Source: Meconema thalassinum (taxonomy: Eukaryota > Arthropoda > Insecta > Orthoptera > Tettigoniidae). Taken from it: a stretch of DNA of 64,000 nt. The notes under the pieces are model-generated. The model saw only the letters and a list, made by a program, of their open reading frames with translations. It was not told the DNA's origin and ran no database searches. Shown in pieces: positions 1-11,690 of this stretch; the first letter of the stretch is position 1, and every line of letters begins with the position of its first letter. Both the position numbers and the translations under genes were made by a program. Location: positions 1,010,259,441-1,010,323,440 of the forward strand of contig OX336389.2 in assembly GCA_946902985.2 (NCBI GenBank). Direction: 5' to 3'.

Positions 1-96
1 GACGAGTGTGAGGATGACGAAATAGAAGCGGAATGTGAATCAGCTGATGATTACAAACACAAATTCCTTAGCTGTAGATCAAAATAAACACGTTTT

Positions 97-3000
97 ATGA
101 ATCCCTTTATTTCCATGACCCCTCCACAAAGTGTAGTGAATGACAATGTTTGTGATAAAAAGAAATATAGACTTCCAAGAATAGAATTCAAGAAATTTTC
201 TGGTGAAATAATTGATTGGTTATATTTTTGGAGCCAGTTCCGTAAAATTCACGAGGATGAGGACATTGGGAAGGAAGATAAATTCCAATATTTAATTCAG
301 GCTATGACAGAAGGTTCCAGAGCATATGAATTAGTTACTAGTTTTCCACCCACTGCCGAGAATTATGACAAAGCTATAGAGAGTCTTCAAGCTCGATTTG
401 GTAGAGAGGACTTGCAGGTGGAAGTTTATGTTCGTGAATTGCTCAAACTAGTGTTGACGAATGCAGTCAATTCCAAAGAAAGGCCAACACTGAGTAGCTT
501 GTATGATAAATTAGAGTCACATCTCAGATCGCTGGAAAGTTTAGGCGTTACTACAGAAAAATGTACTGCAATGCTGTATCCCCTAATTGAATCATCTTTG
601 CCAGAAGACCTATTAAGAGCATGGCAGAGGAATACTTCCTTCAGGTGTGATTCCATATCCAAAGATCGTTTGCAGCAGCTCATGGCTTTTCTTCAAAATG
701 AAGTAGTAAGTGAAGAAAGAATTTCATTGGCTATGAAAGGGTTTAGTATTAGCACATCCCAAGGATCTAAGATTAAAGGAGACAAGAAACCAAGGGATGT
801 CATTGAACCAAATATACCTACTGCTTCTGCTTTGTTTGCTGATGTTTCTAAGAGACAGGAGTGTGTTTTTTGTCTTAAACCTCATTCGAGCCCAGAGTGC
901 ATTAAAGCTCAAAAAATGACTGTAGGGGAGAAAAGGAAAATCTTAACTGATAAACACTGTTGCTTCAATTGTTTAAAGAAGGGCCATGCTAGTAGGGCTT
1001 GTAAATCGATTGTCAGGTGCATTGTTTGTGGTGGTAAACATGTGGTATTAATGTGTTATAAGTTCCGTGACAAAGAAAATGAAAGTGTGTCCAAACAGAA
1101 TTACGAGGGAGACAGGAATTTGGTTCTCCAGGATGTCAATAATGTGGATAAGGCTTTAGCTAATGTGTCTTGTTCTCCTGAGGTGTACTTGCAAACCCTG
1201 GCAGTTGTCGTTAAAGGAAAGGGTAAACAAAAAACTGTACGAGCTGTCATTGATACTGGGTCTACTAAATCCTACATTGCACGTGACCTAGCCGAAGAAA
1301 TGGGGTATCAGTCAATCAGGAAGGAAACGTTAATACATTCCTTGTTTGGTGGAGTACGTTCTCGAGAAGCAAAACACGACTGTTACAGAATACGTTTAAA
1401 GCGATTGGAGGGAAACTATTCCAAGGAGCTGGAAGTTTTAAGCCAAGAGATAATTTGTGAAGATGTCCCATATATTAAGAATGGTTCTTGGAGTGAGGAG
1501 ATAAGGGATCTGAAAATATGTTTAACTGATGTACGAGAGAGAGGGCCTGTGCAGATTCTGATTGGGGCCGATAAGGCGGGTGAACTGCTCACTGGGAGGA
1601 AACATCAACTAAAATGTGGCCTAGTTTTGGTGGAGACTTCCCTAGGGTGGACACTAATGGGAAAAGTCATAGGTAACAAGGCCCAAAGGGATTCGGCATC
1701 ATTATTAGTGTCATCATTGTTTTCCCAACATACAAGAATTTCTGATCTCTGGGACTTAGAAATTCTTGGAATTACTGACCCTGTTGTGAAAGAATCTATC
1801 GTCGAGAGGAATGAGCGTGTTAGAAATAACTTCCTTGAGACTGCACGACTGAATGAAGATAACAGATATGAAGTGTGTCTGCCTTGGAGTGAACAACATC
1901 CACCTCTCCCTGACAACAAAGAAATTGCTCAGCACAGATTAGAAATCACTACAAAGAAACTACAAGCTGAACAACATTATCAGGAGTACGATAATGTCTT
2001 ACGAAGTTGGTTGGAGCAAGGAATCATCGAGAGGGTACCTGAAGAAGAACTGAAGAATAGTGGACACTATCTACCTCACCAACCTGTCTTCAAAGAAAAC
2101 AGCACCACCAAGATCAGGCCTGTTTTTGATGCCTCGGCGAAGCAGAGAAACGCTCCATCTCTGAACGAATGTATTGAGAAAGGGCCTAACTTCATAGAGT
2201 TGATCCCTAGTTCGCTACTGAAGTTCAGAGAAAATGAGATCGGTGTGACGGCCGATGTAGAAAAAGCATTTCTTCAAATAAGTGTCAATCCTAGAGACCG
2301 TAATTTTCTGAGATTCCTTTGGTGGGAGGAGGAAAGTACAGGGAAGGTAGAAGTGTTCCGTCACAATAGAGTTGTCTTTGGACTTGCATGTTCTCCGTTT
2401 CCATTGTCGGCAACCATCAAACTCCACTTGAACGAGTTGAAGAGACAAACAGTCGATAATAGTTCCTACTCAACTTCAACAATAGAAAGATTGAAAGAAT
2501 GTTTTTATGTGGATAACTGTGCTATTAGTGTTAACAACAGAAATGACCTTCATTCATTCATGCGAGTGGCAAGCATAATAATGGATAAGGCATCTTTCAA
2601 TCTCCGAGGGTGGGAGTATTCTCAGGATGGTACAGCTGAAAATCTTACTCATGTGCTAGGGCTCATTTGGAATAAAGGAGAAGATACCATTGAACTGAAT
2701 CTAACTCATGTTAACGATTTCAAATATGATGTAATCACTAAAAGATCTATACTAGGAGCTGCACATAAGGTGTTTGACCCTATTGGCTTCGCATGTCCGG
2801 TATTTCTCTGTCCAAAATTAATCTTGCAAGAACTATGGGCCACTGACTTGGGTTGGGACACCAGAGTAGACGAAACAACAAAGAGAAGATTCATGAAGTG
2901 GTTGGCAGAACTACCTCAGCTGTCTGAGATTAAGATTCCTAGATGTTTGCTCGGTAGTGTCCAGTCGGTTGAGGATATATCTCTTCACGTGTTCTGCGAC

Positions 3001-3261
3001 ACCAGTCAAACTGCGTATGCTGCAGTTATATTCTTGCGAATACAGAGGGTTGACAATATAGAGCTACGATTTGTACAAGCCAAGACAAGAGTGGCACCCA
3101 AGAAGAGTATCACCATACCACGCCTGGAATTATTAGCAGCTACAATAGGGGTTCGACTAGTGACGTCAGTACTGCCAACATTAACTGCAAAAGAAATCGT
3201 TACTTATTATTGGAGTGACTTGTCGACTGTGTTGTCCTGGATCAAGTTAGACGAACCTTGA
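97..3261 (+). pseudogene. BEL/Pao gag-protease-RT-RNase H polyprotein, first part
   Basis: This codes for capsid assembly and reverse transcription. In order it shows a DUF1759-type gag region (about residues 30-190), Cys-rich zinc knuckles including CFNCLKKGHASRAC near residue 290, an aspartic protease with DTGS at about 386, reverse transcriptase with DVEKAFLQ near 720 and the catalytic box YVDN at about 804, and an RNase H start with FCDTSQ near 968. YVDN instead of YVDD is common in Pao-type enzymes. Translation stops at TGA 3259-3261 inside the RNase H region, and the same frame reopens at once, so a single nonsense change separates this from the next entry. The upstream TAA at 85-87 is a second break. 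Confidence 0.93.
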
Positions 3262-5103
3262 GGGACCTTCGTGTGGAATAGAGTGCAAGAAATTCGAAGA
3301 CTGTCCAGAATAGAACAGTGGCGGCATGTTCCAGGAACCATGAATCCGGCTGACCTGGCATCAAGGGGATGTAGCACAAAACAGTTACTTCAACAGAGAT
3401 GGTGGGAAGGGCCAAAATGGCTAAAACAATCCACTACACAATGGCCTAGCCCCGAAATTTCAACAAACGATGATGAAGTCTTCCAAGAAAGAAAAAAGAA
3501 AGTCAACACTATGACGGTGTTAGAAGACAAATCCAATACCCAAGAATGGCACCTTGACTATTTCTCAAGTTTCCGTAGAACAGTTCGTATGATAGGATGG
3601 ATCTTGAGGTTTCTGTATAATTGTCGACAGAAAAATAATAGAAGAACTACCGAACTATCCATTGAAGAAACCACAGAAGCAGAAAAAGTCGTGATGAAGT
3701 TCATACAAAAGGAGTGTTTTGTTGGTGAAAAGGATGAAAGATTCAACTCACTATGTGTTTTCATGGATGATGAGGGAGTGATGAGACTGAAAACAAAAAT
3801 TATATCGCGCAAAGATGATTATGCTTTCCGTTGTCCTGCTATCCTTCCTGCGAAGCATACAGCAGTTCACGCTCTCATTAGGGAGAAGCACAAAGACTTA
3901 TGTCATGCTGGAACCCAGATTCTGCTCAGTGGGCTCAGACAGAAATATTGGATCCTTGGAGGAAGGAGAACGGTGAAGGGTGCAATTAAAACATGTGTTG
4001 TCTGCAGGAGGTACCATGGAAAACATCTTGAAGCAGAACAAACTCATCTCCCCATAGACAGAGTAAGAGAAGCCTCAATTTTTGAAATAACCGGGGTCGA
4101 CTTTGCCGGGCCTCTGATTTTGAAAGGTGGAGAGAAAGCCTGGGTCTGTCTATTCACGTGTGCGGTTTTTCGTGCAGTACACCTGGAGCTAGTAACATCT
4201 TTGGCTACTGCAACATTCCTCGAAGCTTTTCGGCGCTTCGTGTCCAGACGTGGAAGGCCAATGATTGTCTATAGTGACAATGGGACAAACTTTCAAGGCA
4301 CCTGCAATATGTTGGAGACAATTAAGTGGGATAAAATTGCTGAATATTGTTCTGTACACCAAATAAAATGGAAATTCAATCCTCCCACTGCAGCATGGTG
4401 GGGAGGATGGTGGGAGAGGCTGATTGGTGTCGTCAAACAAATGCTCAGGAAAGTTTTGGGAAGGTCATGTCTGTCGTACCAAGAAATGATGACTGTTCTG
4501 TGTGACATTGAAGCTGTCATGAATTCACGACCACTTACTTACCTGTCCAATGATGGAGAAGACTTGATGGCTATCACCCCTGCAATGTTCCTACAGGAAG
4601 TCAAGGAGATTGGAATGCCCGATATCGACATGATCGAGGACATAAAACTTGACAGAAGATTCAGGTACAGACAGAAAGTAAAGGAAACTTTAAGGGTAAG
4701 ATTCAGGAATGAATATCTTGGAGAGCTAATACAGAAGAACCACATTAGGAAAAGTCATTACAAACCCTGTGTAGGTGAAGTAGTACTGGTAGCCAGTGAC
4801 AACACGAAGAGACTAGACTGGCCGCTGGCAAGAGTGACGGAGGTCATCCCTGGCAAAGGTGGTGTCGTGAGAGTTGTTCGCTTGGCGACTACAAAAGGAG
4901 AGCTACTGAGGCCAGTACAGAGGGTGTATCCACTTGAAGTGACATCTGGAGAAGATCATGCTTTAAGACTGCAAGTTGAGCGGAATGAAAATGAGAAGAA
5001 GGAGAAAAATCCAAAGACGGTTAAACCATCGACTAATACTTCTGATCTCATCAAAACCAGTAGTGGGAGAGTGGTGGTTAAACCAAAGAGATATTTTGAG
5101 TGA
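3262..5103 (+). pseudogene. BEL/Pao RNase H end, integrase and C-terminal domain
   Basis: This is the continuation of the polyprotein in the same frame after the TGA at 3259-3261. It begins with the end of RNase H (ADLASRG motif near 3349), then an H2C2 zinc-binding integrase head (DLCHAG near 3896, CVVCRRYHG near 3994), then the DDE catalytic core with VDFAGP near 4096, YSDNGTNF near 4270 and WWERLIG near 4408, and finally the DUF5641-type C-terminal domain to the stop at 5101-5103. All three acidic residues of the DDE triad are present. Integrase joins the cDNA to the host chromosome. The only visible lesion is at the front. Confidence 0.92.
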
Positions 5104-5199
5104 CTTATTTATTTCTGTGTTCATTTATTTTGTGAAAATATATGTGTTATGTTATTTTATTGTTTTGTTGAGTTGTTTCCACAACTCAAGGTGGGAGAA

Positions 5200-5376
5200 T
5201 GTTGTGTTGGCAGCAAGCACAAGAGTGTAGTGCAGTATCTTTGACATAGTCTTTGATATCAGTGAAGTTCAGTGTCCAAAACAATATGGTGTGTGTCTTG
5301 TGAATCTTTCCACAACAAATAATAAAATATGCATTCTAGAGGAGTCTATGTGATTTATTAAGAAGTGAACCTAACA
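5200..5376 (+). repeat. 3' LTR of the BEL/Pao element
   Basis: The LTR starts TGTTGTG directly after the purine tract AAGGTGGGAGAA (5188-5199) and ends CCTAACA at 5376, the usual TG...CA form. A polyadenylation signal AATAAA lies at 5321-5326. The length of 177 bases is short for the superfamily. The start and end were inferred from the tract and the terminal dinucleotides, since the partner LTR is outside the window. Confidence 0.8.
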
Positions 5377-5949
5377 ATTATATACGGTAAAAAGTCTTAC
5401 TGCTACGATTCAGAGGACCTTTAATGAAAAACGAAGAAAGGCATGGCAAAATTATATTGGCTCTTTTAATTCCCATACTTCCTTGGTTTCCTTATGGTCT
5501 TTAGTCCAATGTTTGTCGAATATTTGGCGTATCCGTTCTTTTCCTGGTTTACAGCACGAGGGATTTCAAGCCTTTTATTATGCTCTCACTCCGGACTGGG
5601 ATTCAGGACAGACATGATTGCCGTTTTATGCGGTTTCCGATAATTTCAGTGTTTTGCTCCAAACTATCACGCGTGCAGAAGTACACTCGGCGCAGAGTCA
5701 TACTAAATCTACTTGTCCAGGTCTGGACAACATTACCTATAGAATGGTGTCACATTTTTCTGTTCCGGCTTTGGAGATTTTATTAGATTTTTATAATGCC
5801 GTGCTGAAAAATGGTTCTTTTCCGAATGATTGGGATAATTTTGAAATTCTTCCAATATTAAATTCATTGAAAGATGCGAGAGACCCAATGAGTTATCGTG
5901 GTATTAATTTAGATTCCAGTATAAGAAAATCATTTCAAAAAATATTATT

Positions 5950-5953
<4 letters not shown>
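5377..5953 (+). pseudogene. I-type (RNase H-bearing) LINE, left part: linker and RT start
   Basis: Translation gives the region between endonuclease and reverse transcriptase (KAWQNYIGSFNSHTSL near 5440) and the RT N-terminus with CPGLDNITYRMVSHF near 5717 and a DPMSYRGINLDSSI box near 5885, typical of I/R1-group LINEs. A frame change is needed around 5600. The reading breaks at 5953 where the (CAAT)n tail of LINE B begins, and the next RT block resumes at 17535. The 5' half of this LINE must lie left of the BEL element, outside the window. Confidence 0.8.
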
Positions 5954-5982
<29 letters not shown>

Positions 5983-6607
5983 TATTGAACAATTAATTCC
6001 AACGAGCCAGAGGCTCTTACATAGGAATTGTACAATACAAATTTATTGGCGTCTACTACAATTTTATATACATATATACCTTACATACACATTTGCTGCG
6101 TGATTAAGTTAATTTTCGACAATGATACTAGACCTAACACTGTAATTAGCTTACCAAAAGAAAATGTAAAAATAAAAAGTAAAATAATAATTAAAATAAT
6201 AAGTTTATAAATGCAGAGTGAAATGAGACGTGATGATTCACTAAATTTGGCTACCTACTTTATTAGGTACCGATTCCAAAGTAGTCTCTTTAATTTAAAT
6301 TTGAAAGTCGACAGATTGGAAATTGATTATAAATCGCTTGGAAGATGGTTGTAAGATTGAATGGCTGAGAACTTAAAGCTACAGTTACCAAATTTATACG
6401 AGCGGATTTGAAAGAGAGCGAAGTCATCTGCTTGTCGCGTGTTATAAGTATGAATGTCTGAATTTAGGGTGTAGTCACTGTTATGCAGCACATTGTTTTG
6501 TTTAATTCTGTGTATCAGTATTGCTGACCTTAATTCTGCACACATTGACATTGGCATTATTTTACTCTTGGCATATCAATCTCGACTGTGTGTATTAAAG
6601 GGTAGGT

Positions 6608-6612
<5 letters not shown>
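5951..6612 (-). mobile_element. LINE B, 3' part (RT C-terminus, 3' UTR, tail)
   Basis: This is the 3' end of a minus-strand non-LTR element. It ends in a (CAAT)n tail, read TTGA/ATTG on the minus strand, at 5951-5980. TTACAA at 5948-5953 may be the target duplication partner of TTACAA at 17528-17533. The rest of the element lies at about 14106-17527, the two parts being separated by LINE A. Confidence 0.78.
6327..6610 (-). pseudogene. LINE B reverse transcriptase, C-terminal tail
   Basis: The minus-strand frame from 6557 reads through HTYNTRQADDF and SAIQSYNHLPSDL, the conserved NTR and (W/Y)N-LP tail of CR1/Jockey-type ORF2 proteins. Upstream (6558-6610) it continues with PFNTHSRD after one stop. 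This block follows on from the RT that is cut at about 14110, so one ORF2 was split by LINE A. Confidence 0.8.

Positions 6613-6643
<31 letters not shown>
6609..6643. repeat. (TA)n-(TG)n microsatellite at a nested junction
   Basis: A run of TA repeats passes into TG repeats exactly where LINE B sequence stops and the 5' untranslated region of LINE A starts (CAAGATGGCGTC at about 6652). It blurs the left insertion point. Confidence 0.9.
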
Positions 6644-7053
6644 GCCTGCGGCAAGATGGCGTCACAGTGAGAGTGTAGTGAAATAGCAGCTAGTGTAAAT
6701 ATTTGATAAAAGTTGTAAAATATTATAACAGAGGTTTAAAATCTATAAAGTTACTTTCCTTAGGTCAAGTGAAATATGGAATATTGATAGTATTTAGAAA
6801 TTCTTATTGATAATTTAATAAACTTAAACTAAGTTGTGGGAACGTGTATCCAAAGATTCGGTGACTTCTTCAATCACTGTTTGAACCAAGTAGAGCAGTG
6901 GTGCTTTTACGAGTTTTCACCCGATTGGAAGATATACGTATTTCACATTCTTCTTTATTGGTAGGTAATTAGATTAATTCATAAAGGTAGTAATAATTAA
7001 CATAAATTTAGTGTAATTTGGTGTAAATATCAAGGCTAACTTAGATCTCTAGT

Positions 7054-8084
7054 ATGTCGGCAGTAAACAGTGTTAGTGTCTCGTCAGGTAATGTAACCGT
7101 TACGGATTTATGCTCGTCGTGCAAAATAAAAGTAAAAATGCAAATAAAATCATCACAAGATCTCAGGTAAAATTGAGTGAGGAGAAAAGTGAAACCGATT
7201 GTCGTAATGTAGGCCTAACGGTACCGTCATGCGAATGTCATAACCTGAGAAGCGAACTGTCCTCAAAAGATGAAATTATAAAGCTGCTAAAGTAAGATAT
7301 TACTAAGTTAATGGAAGAGTTGAATAAATTAAAAGGAAACAGAGAGGAAAGCAAGGAAACTTGGTCCAAAGTGGTTGCTGGTAAGGTAAGATTGAACATG
7401 CCTAGGCCTAAAAATGGAGTACCGGTACATGTAACTGAAATTCCCGTCTCAAATTCATTTGGAGCGCTCGTCGAAGAAAATGATGACTTTCTTCAAGAAG
7501 AAAAGAAGAAAGTGATAAAGAGAAAATCCAGGAAGATGCGGATATTTGCGGACAGTCACGGGCGAGATGTAGCAGCAAGCGTATTGGAGGGAAGCGGAGA
7601 AATGGAGGTCACTTCGACAGTAAAGCCAGGAGCACCCATTGCAGCGGTCACGAACGAGATGATAGGAGAGTGTGCAACCCTCACTAAAAAGGACTATGCA
7701 GTAATCATCGCTGGAGAAAACGACATCTATAGAAATGAGAGTAAAAAGGTAATCAAAGATTTAAAGCGTACATTGCCATCCATGCTTAACACAAATGTCA
7801 TTATTGTAAACATTCCGCAGAGATACGATTTAATTCCCAAATCATGTGTAAATGTAGAAATAGAGGCTACAAATGGTAAAATTCGTAAAATTTGTAAGAG
7901 TTTTCCAAATGTCCAAATTGCAGATGTATGAAAATTAGACAGGAAGTTCCATACTCGACATGGCCTACACTTAAATAGGTTAGGAAAAGAGTATCTTAGT
8001 GATGAAATCTGCAAAATTGTAAATTCAAATGCTAAGAATAGTTCATCAGTAATATCTTTAAAATGGAAGCAGGGAAACTTGTAA
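7054..8084 (+). pseudogene. LINE A ORF1: Cys motif, coiled coil and SGNH esterase
   Basis: The protein starts MSAVNSVSVSSGN with a short Cys-rich segment (CSSCK), changes frame near 7115, passes a coiled-coil-like charged part, and then carries an SGNH/GDSL hydrolase fold: IFADSHGRDVA near 7540 (nucleophile Ser in block I), AGENDIY near 7710 (block III Asn) and RHGLHLN near 7957 (catalytic His of the last block). Such esterase domains are known in ORF1 of CR1-type LINEs, where they are thought to help RNP or membrane handling. Two stops (TAA 7293-7295 and TGA 7929-7931) and the frameshift break it; the final stop is TAA 8082-8084. ORF2 seems to start inside its end (ATG 8063). Confidence 0.85.
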
Positions 8085-8189
8085 AAGAAGCCAAACGTGA
8101 GGTTTGGCATTCAGATCTTTCGATGTCAAATTTAACTGAGTGGAACAATGGTATTTTGGATTTGTCTAGCAACAAGAATAATAACAATT
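8063..8189 (+). pseudogene. LINE A ORF2, N-terminal segment before the LINE C insert
   Basis: A frame from ATG 8063 overlaps the end of ORF1 and reads an Asn-rich stretch up to the insertion duplication at 8177-8189. The continuation is at 10842 onward, again Asn-rich, before the endonuclease domain. The overlap of ORF1 and ORF2 is usual in this LINE group. Confidence 0.65.
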
Positions 8190-8198
8190 CATTCATCA

Positions 8199-9296
8199 TC
8201 ATCCTGTACAGTTTCCAGCCCCAGGCTGGGTCTGTTTGGAACATAAGCCTCGCCACTTAGTCCTTTCTTCCCACCACCTCTCCGCTGTCACACTGGTCCA
8301 GTCCTCGCCTCTCTTCTTGACACATTCCTCCACTCCTTTCAGCCATCTATCTCTTGGTCTTCCCCTTGGTCGTTTCTTCTGCATCTGCATCTCATGTATC
8401 CTCTTGGGAATCCTCTTCTCATCCATTCTCTTTAAGTGTCCATACCACCTCAGTCTTGATGGCTCAATCCTACCTTGCAAGGGCTCCTCTTTCACCATTT
8501 CCGTGACCATTTCATTCCTCAACCTGTCTCTTCTTGTTACACCGATCCTACTTCGCAGGAACTTCATTTCACATGCCTGTATTCTGCTTATGTCTCTTTT
8601 CTTCATTGTCCACGTTTCTGAAGCATAGGTCAGTATCGGGATATAGTAGCTTCTGTATAACACTTCCTTGCTTTTTTGTGGGACATCTTTATTCCACACT
8701 AAGCTCCTAATGCTTCTCAGAAATGCTTCTGCCTGTCTGCCACGTTCCGTAATCTCTTTGTCATTTCTCCCATTTTCCTCCACTATACTTCCCAAGTACT
8801 TGAGACTTTCCATCTTCTTCAGCTGTCCACCTCCAAGTGTTATCCCACTCATTGGTCTGTCCTTTTTCCTGGTCATTAACAGGATCTCACATTTATTGAT
8901 GTTGAACTTCCATCTGTACTCGCCCACTGTTTCTTCCCAAGCCTTCAGTTGCTTCTGAATTTCCTCCTCCTTGTTTCCCCAGACCAAGAGATCATCACCA
9001 AAAACCATTGCTTTATTCTTACCTTCTCCTATCTTTCCTGCTATCCGTGTCATTACCTCGTCCATAACCACAATAAAGAGAAGGGGTGACAGCGCACTAC
9101 CCTGTTTCAGGCCACTCATTTGTCTGAACCAGTCTGTACTTTCCCCTCCAACTTTCACACAACTTACACTTCCACAATACATCTCCTTCACTCTGCCTAC
9201 AGTCCCTTTTTCCACTCCCATGTTTTCCATTGCTTTCCAAACCTTCTCCCTACACACACTATCATAGGCCTTTTCGATGTCCAGGAAGGCCATCAA
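8199..9296 (-). pseudogene. LINE C reverse transcriptase, C-terminal two thirds
   Basis: This shows FLDIEKAYDSVCRE (RT block with catalytic Asp), SGLKQGSALSPLLF, then VFGDDLLVWG and the long C-terminal tail with LTYASETWTM and RLRWYGHLKRM that marks this arthropod RTE-like group. The catalytic box is FGDD where the family normally has FADD. The frame is broken between 9297 and 9443, where bases matching the intervening RT segment are present but shifted. Confidence 0.88.
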
Positions 9297-9443
9297 CAGA
9301 TCCTCTCCAAATTCGTAGTGGTGTTCCTAGAGCTGTCTCACTGAAAATATGAGATCCACTGTTGATCTCCCAGGTCTGAATCCATACTGCTCCTCTCTCA
9401 ATTTTATCTCCACTTTGGCTCGTATTCTACTTTCTAATACTTT

Positions 9444-10817
9444 TCATATATCTTGGCACAGTGAGGTATGAGTGACTCCCCTGTAATTTCTGCACTCCTT
9501 TCTGCTTCCTTTCTTAAATATTGGGACAATTAATCCTTTCTTCCAATCTTCTGGGGTATTTTTCTCCTTCCATATCACCCTCCTCACACGGTACAGCCAC
9601 TGTTTCCCAACCTCCCCTGCTGCCTTCACCATTTCAACACTCACTTCATCCACACCCGGTGCCCTTCCTCCTTTCAACTTGTCTATAGCCATCTCCAGTT
9701 CTCTCCAAGTCAGGTCCTTTCCCATTCCTGTGTTGTCTTCTCCATCTTCCAATGCATTGTCTTCCTCCCTATTACCATTTGGATTCAGCAAATCCTCAAA
9801 GTACTCTTTCCACACTGTCTTGAGTGTCTCTTTGTTGTGTACCTCATTTCCGTTTTTGTCCATCATTACCACATCCTCTCGCAGACCTCTTCTCTTACTT
9901 TTGACCATCCCATAAAGTACTTTCTTATTTCTTCTGCTGTCTTCCTCCATCATCTCTGTCCACTTTACCATCCACTTCTTCCTCTCCTCTGCGACAATCT
10001 TGTTTGCTTCTTTCTTCTTTATCTTATATTCTTCCCTTGCCAGATCAGTTCTTTCCTGGAACCACACTCTGAAAGCCTTGTTCTTCCTTCCCACAGCTTC
10101 TTTTACTCTCTCATTCCACCATGGTGTCTCTTTACACCGCTTTCTGTTGCTTGTTCTTCCACATACTGCCACTGCAGCTTCCACCATTGTGTTTTTGAAA
10201 TGCTTCCATTCCTCTTCCCCTGTTTTAGGATTGTCTGTTGGCATCCTTTCCCTTATTATCTTCTGGAATTCTTCCTTGACTTCCTTTTCCTTAAGTTTCC
10301 ATAATTTGATTCTCCTTTCCTGGTACTCTGTCCTCTTGCTATCCTTAACAACTCCCAGGTTCATTACAAGTATTCTGTGGTCGCTATCTAAGGCCTCTGA
10401 TGGTATTACCTTTATATCTGTGACAATTCTCTTCATTTCCCAGTCGTACAGCATGTAATCTACCAAAGATTTCTTTGTTAAATCACTGCTGTACCACGTT
10501 ACCTTGTGGCTTTCGTTCTTCCGGAAAGAGGAGTTGCCTACCACTAAACCGTTTCTCTTGCAAAAATCCAGCAACTTTCTCCCTTCTTCATTCCTGCTTC
10601 CCCATCCTTCTGCTCCCATTACATTTTCATATCCTTGCCTTTCACTTCCTACATGGGCATTCAAATCTCCCATGATAATGATGCTCTGACCATTCAACTG
10701 CTGTTGCAGCTCCTCCACAAAGTCTTCCTTCTCTTGAGCTGTACATCCAACTTGAGGGGCATATACCTGGGCTATCTCCAGGCTTCTTCCCTTTACAGTT
10801 ACTCTGATATTCATAAT
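9444..10817 (-). pseudogene. LINE C endonuclease and RT N-terminus
   Basis: An exonuclease-endonuclease-phosphatase domain (IIIMGDLNAHVG, LVDYMLYD, DSDHRILVMNL) is followed by a basic linker and the first RT blocks (KGGRAPGVDEVS, WKKGLIVPIFKKG, CRNYRGV). This is the enzyme that nicks the target DNA. Annotation pipelines often label such ORFs craniofacial development protein 2-like. The N-terminus of the nuclease is missing because of 5' truncation at 10841. Confidence 0.87.
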
Positions 10818-10854
10818 AATAACAATAATAATAATAATAATAATAATAACAATT

Positions 10855-11690
10855 ATGATCATAATAATAATAATGTAAATAAATCACCAACAGAAGCTTG
10901 CAAAAGTAACAAATTTAAACTGTACCACCAGATTGTTCAGTCTCTCTATAATAAAATTGATTACATAAATCTAATGCTTAAAAATGAACTTAAAGACATC
11001 TCAGCACTATGTATTTCAGAACATTGGCTGAAAGAGGAACAACTCGAATTAATTCAATTCCCAGGGTTTATACAAGCTAGTAAATACTCTAGAACTAATA
11101 TTAGCCATGGTGGTACTTGAATCTACCTAAAAAATAATTTAGATCATGAACAGTTAACAGCTTATGATTATCTAATTATGGAACAGGATTTTGAATTCTC
11201 TGCCGTAAAAATACAGCAGTTTAAGTTAATAATTGTATGCGTATACCGTTCTCCGTCAGGAAAGTTTCCTTTATTTTTAGATAAATTAGAATTTTTACTC
11301 AATAACATGAGCAAAGTAAATTTCAATATAATAATTTGTGGGGATATAAATGTGGATTTCTTAAAATTTGATAGAAATTGTGAATTATTAACACAGTTAC
11401 TAATTTCCTATGGACTGAAACCTACAGTAAATTCCCCAACAAGAATAACAATATTTAGTAAAATCACTCCTGATCATTTTTTTTTAAATACAGATAAATA
11501 TCACCATTCAATAGAAGTCTATTGTCCGGGTTTTAGTGACCACCATGGACAAATACTGAGTTTTGAAGTACCCGAAACAATCAATAATAATGATAATGGA
11601 GTAAAATCAAAGTGCAGGTCATTCACTGAAACAAATGTTACATATTTCAATGACTTATTAAATAAGGATAACATGGTCAGAAATTTATAA
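10855..11690 (+). pseudogene. LINE A ORF2 endonuclease domain
   Basis: After the Asn-rich stretch the frame shows CISEHWLKEE (catalytic Glu), VYRSPSGKF, IIICGDINVDF, DHFFLN and FSDHHGQI (catalytic Asp-His), the ordered motifs of an apurinic-type LINE endonuclease. A TGA at 11118-11120 interrupts it, and the frame changes before 11178. Confidence 0.85.

Larger units (their letters stand above)
1..5376 (+). mobile_element. BEL/Pao LTR retrotransposon, 5' end outside the window
   Basis: One long gag-protease-RT-RNase H-integrase frame followed by a purine tract (5188-5199) and a short 3' LTR identifies a BEL/Pao element. The 5' LTR, primer-binding site and first part of gag lie to the left of base 1. 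Bases 1-84 are open in the same frame as the polyprotein and are closed by a TAA at 85-87, so the visible start at 97 is probably not the true one. The element abuts an I-type LINE fragment at 5377. Because the two internal stops are the only clear damage, the copy looks fairly young. The target-site duplication cannot be tested without the left flank. Confidence 0.93.
8190..10841 (-). mobile_element. LINE C, RTE-like LINE inserted in LINE A (13-base TSD)
   Basis: A 5'-truncated minus-strand non-LTR element containing endonuclease and RT. AATAATAACAATT occurs at both edges (8177-8189 and 10842-10854), a perfect 13-base target-site duplication. The 3' end on the minus strand is a short GAT-type tail (8190-8204). 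The 5' edge is followed by AAT repeats, so one or two bases of the boundary are uncertain. Confidence 0.88.

Noticed and set aside
1605..1919. Open frames on the strand opposite to the BEL polyprotein
   Set aside because: They are shadows of the conserved plus-strand frame and show no motif.
5388..5600. Host exon upstream of the RT fragment
   Set aside because: The translation fits the endonuclease-RT linker of the same LINE.
9679..10675. Long Ser/Leu-rich plus-strand frames opposite LINE C
   Set aside because: Low-complexity shadows of the minus-strand endonuclease and RT, which have clear motifs.
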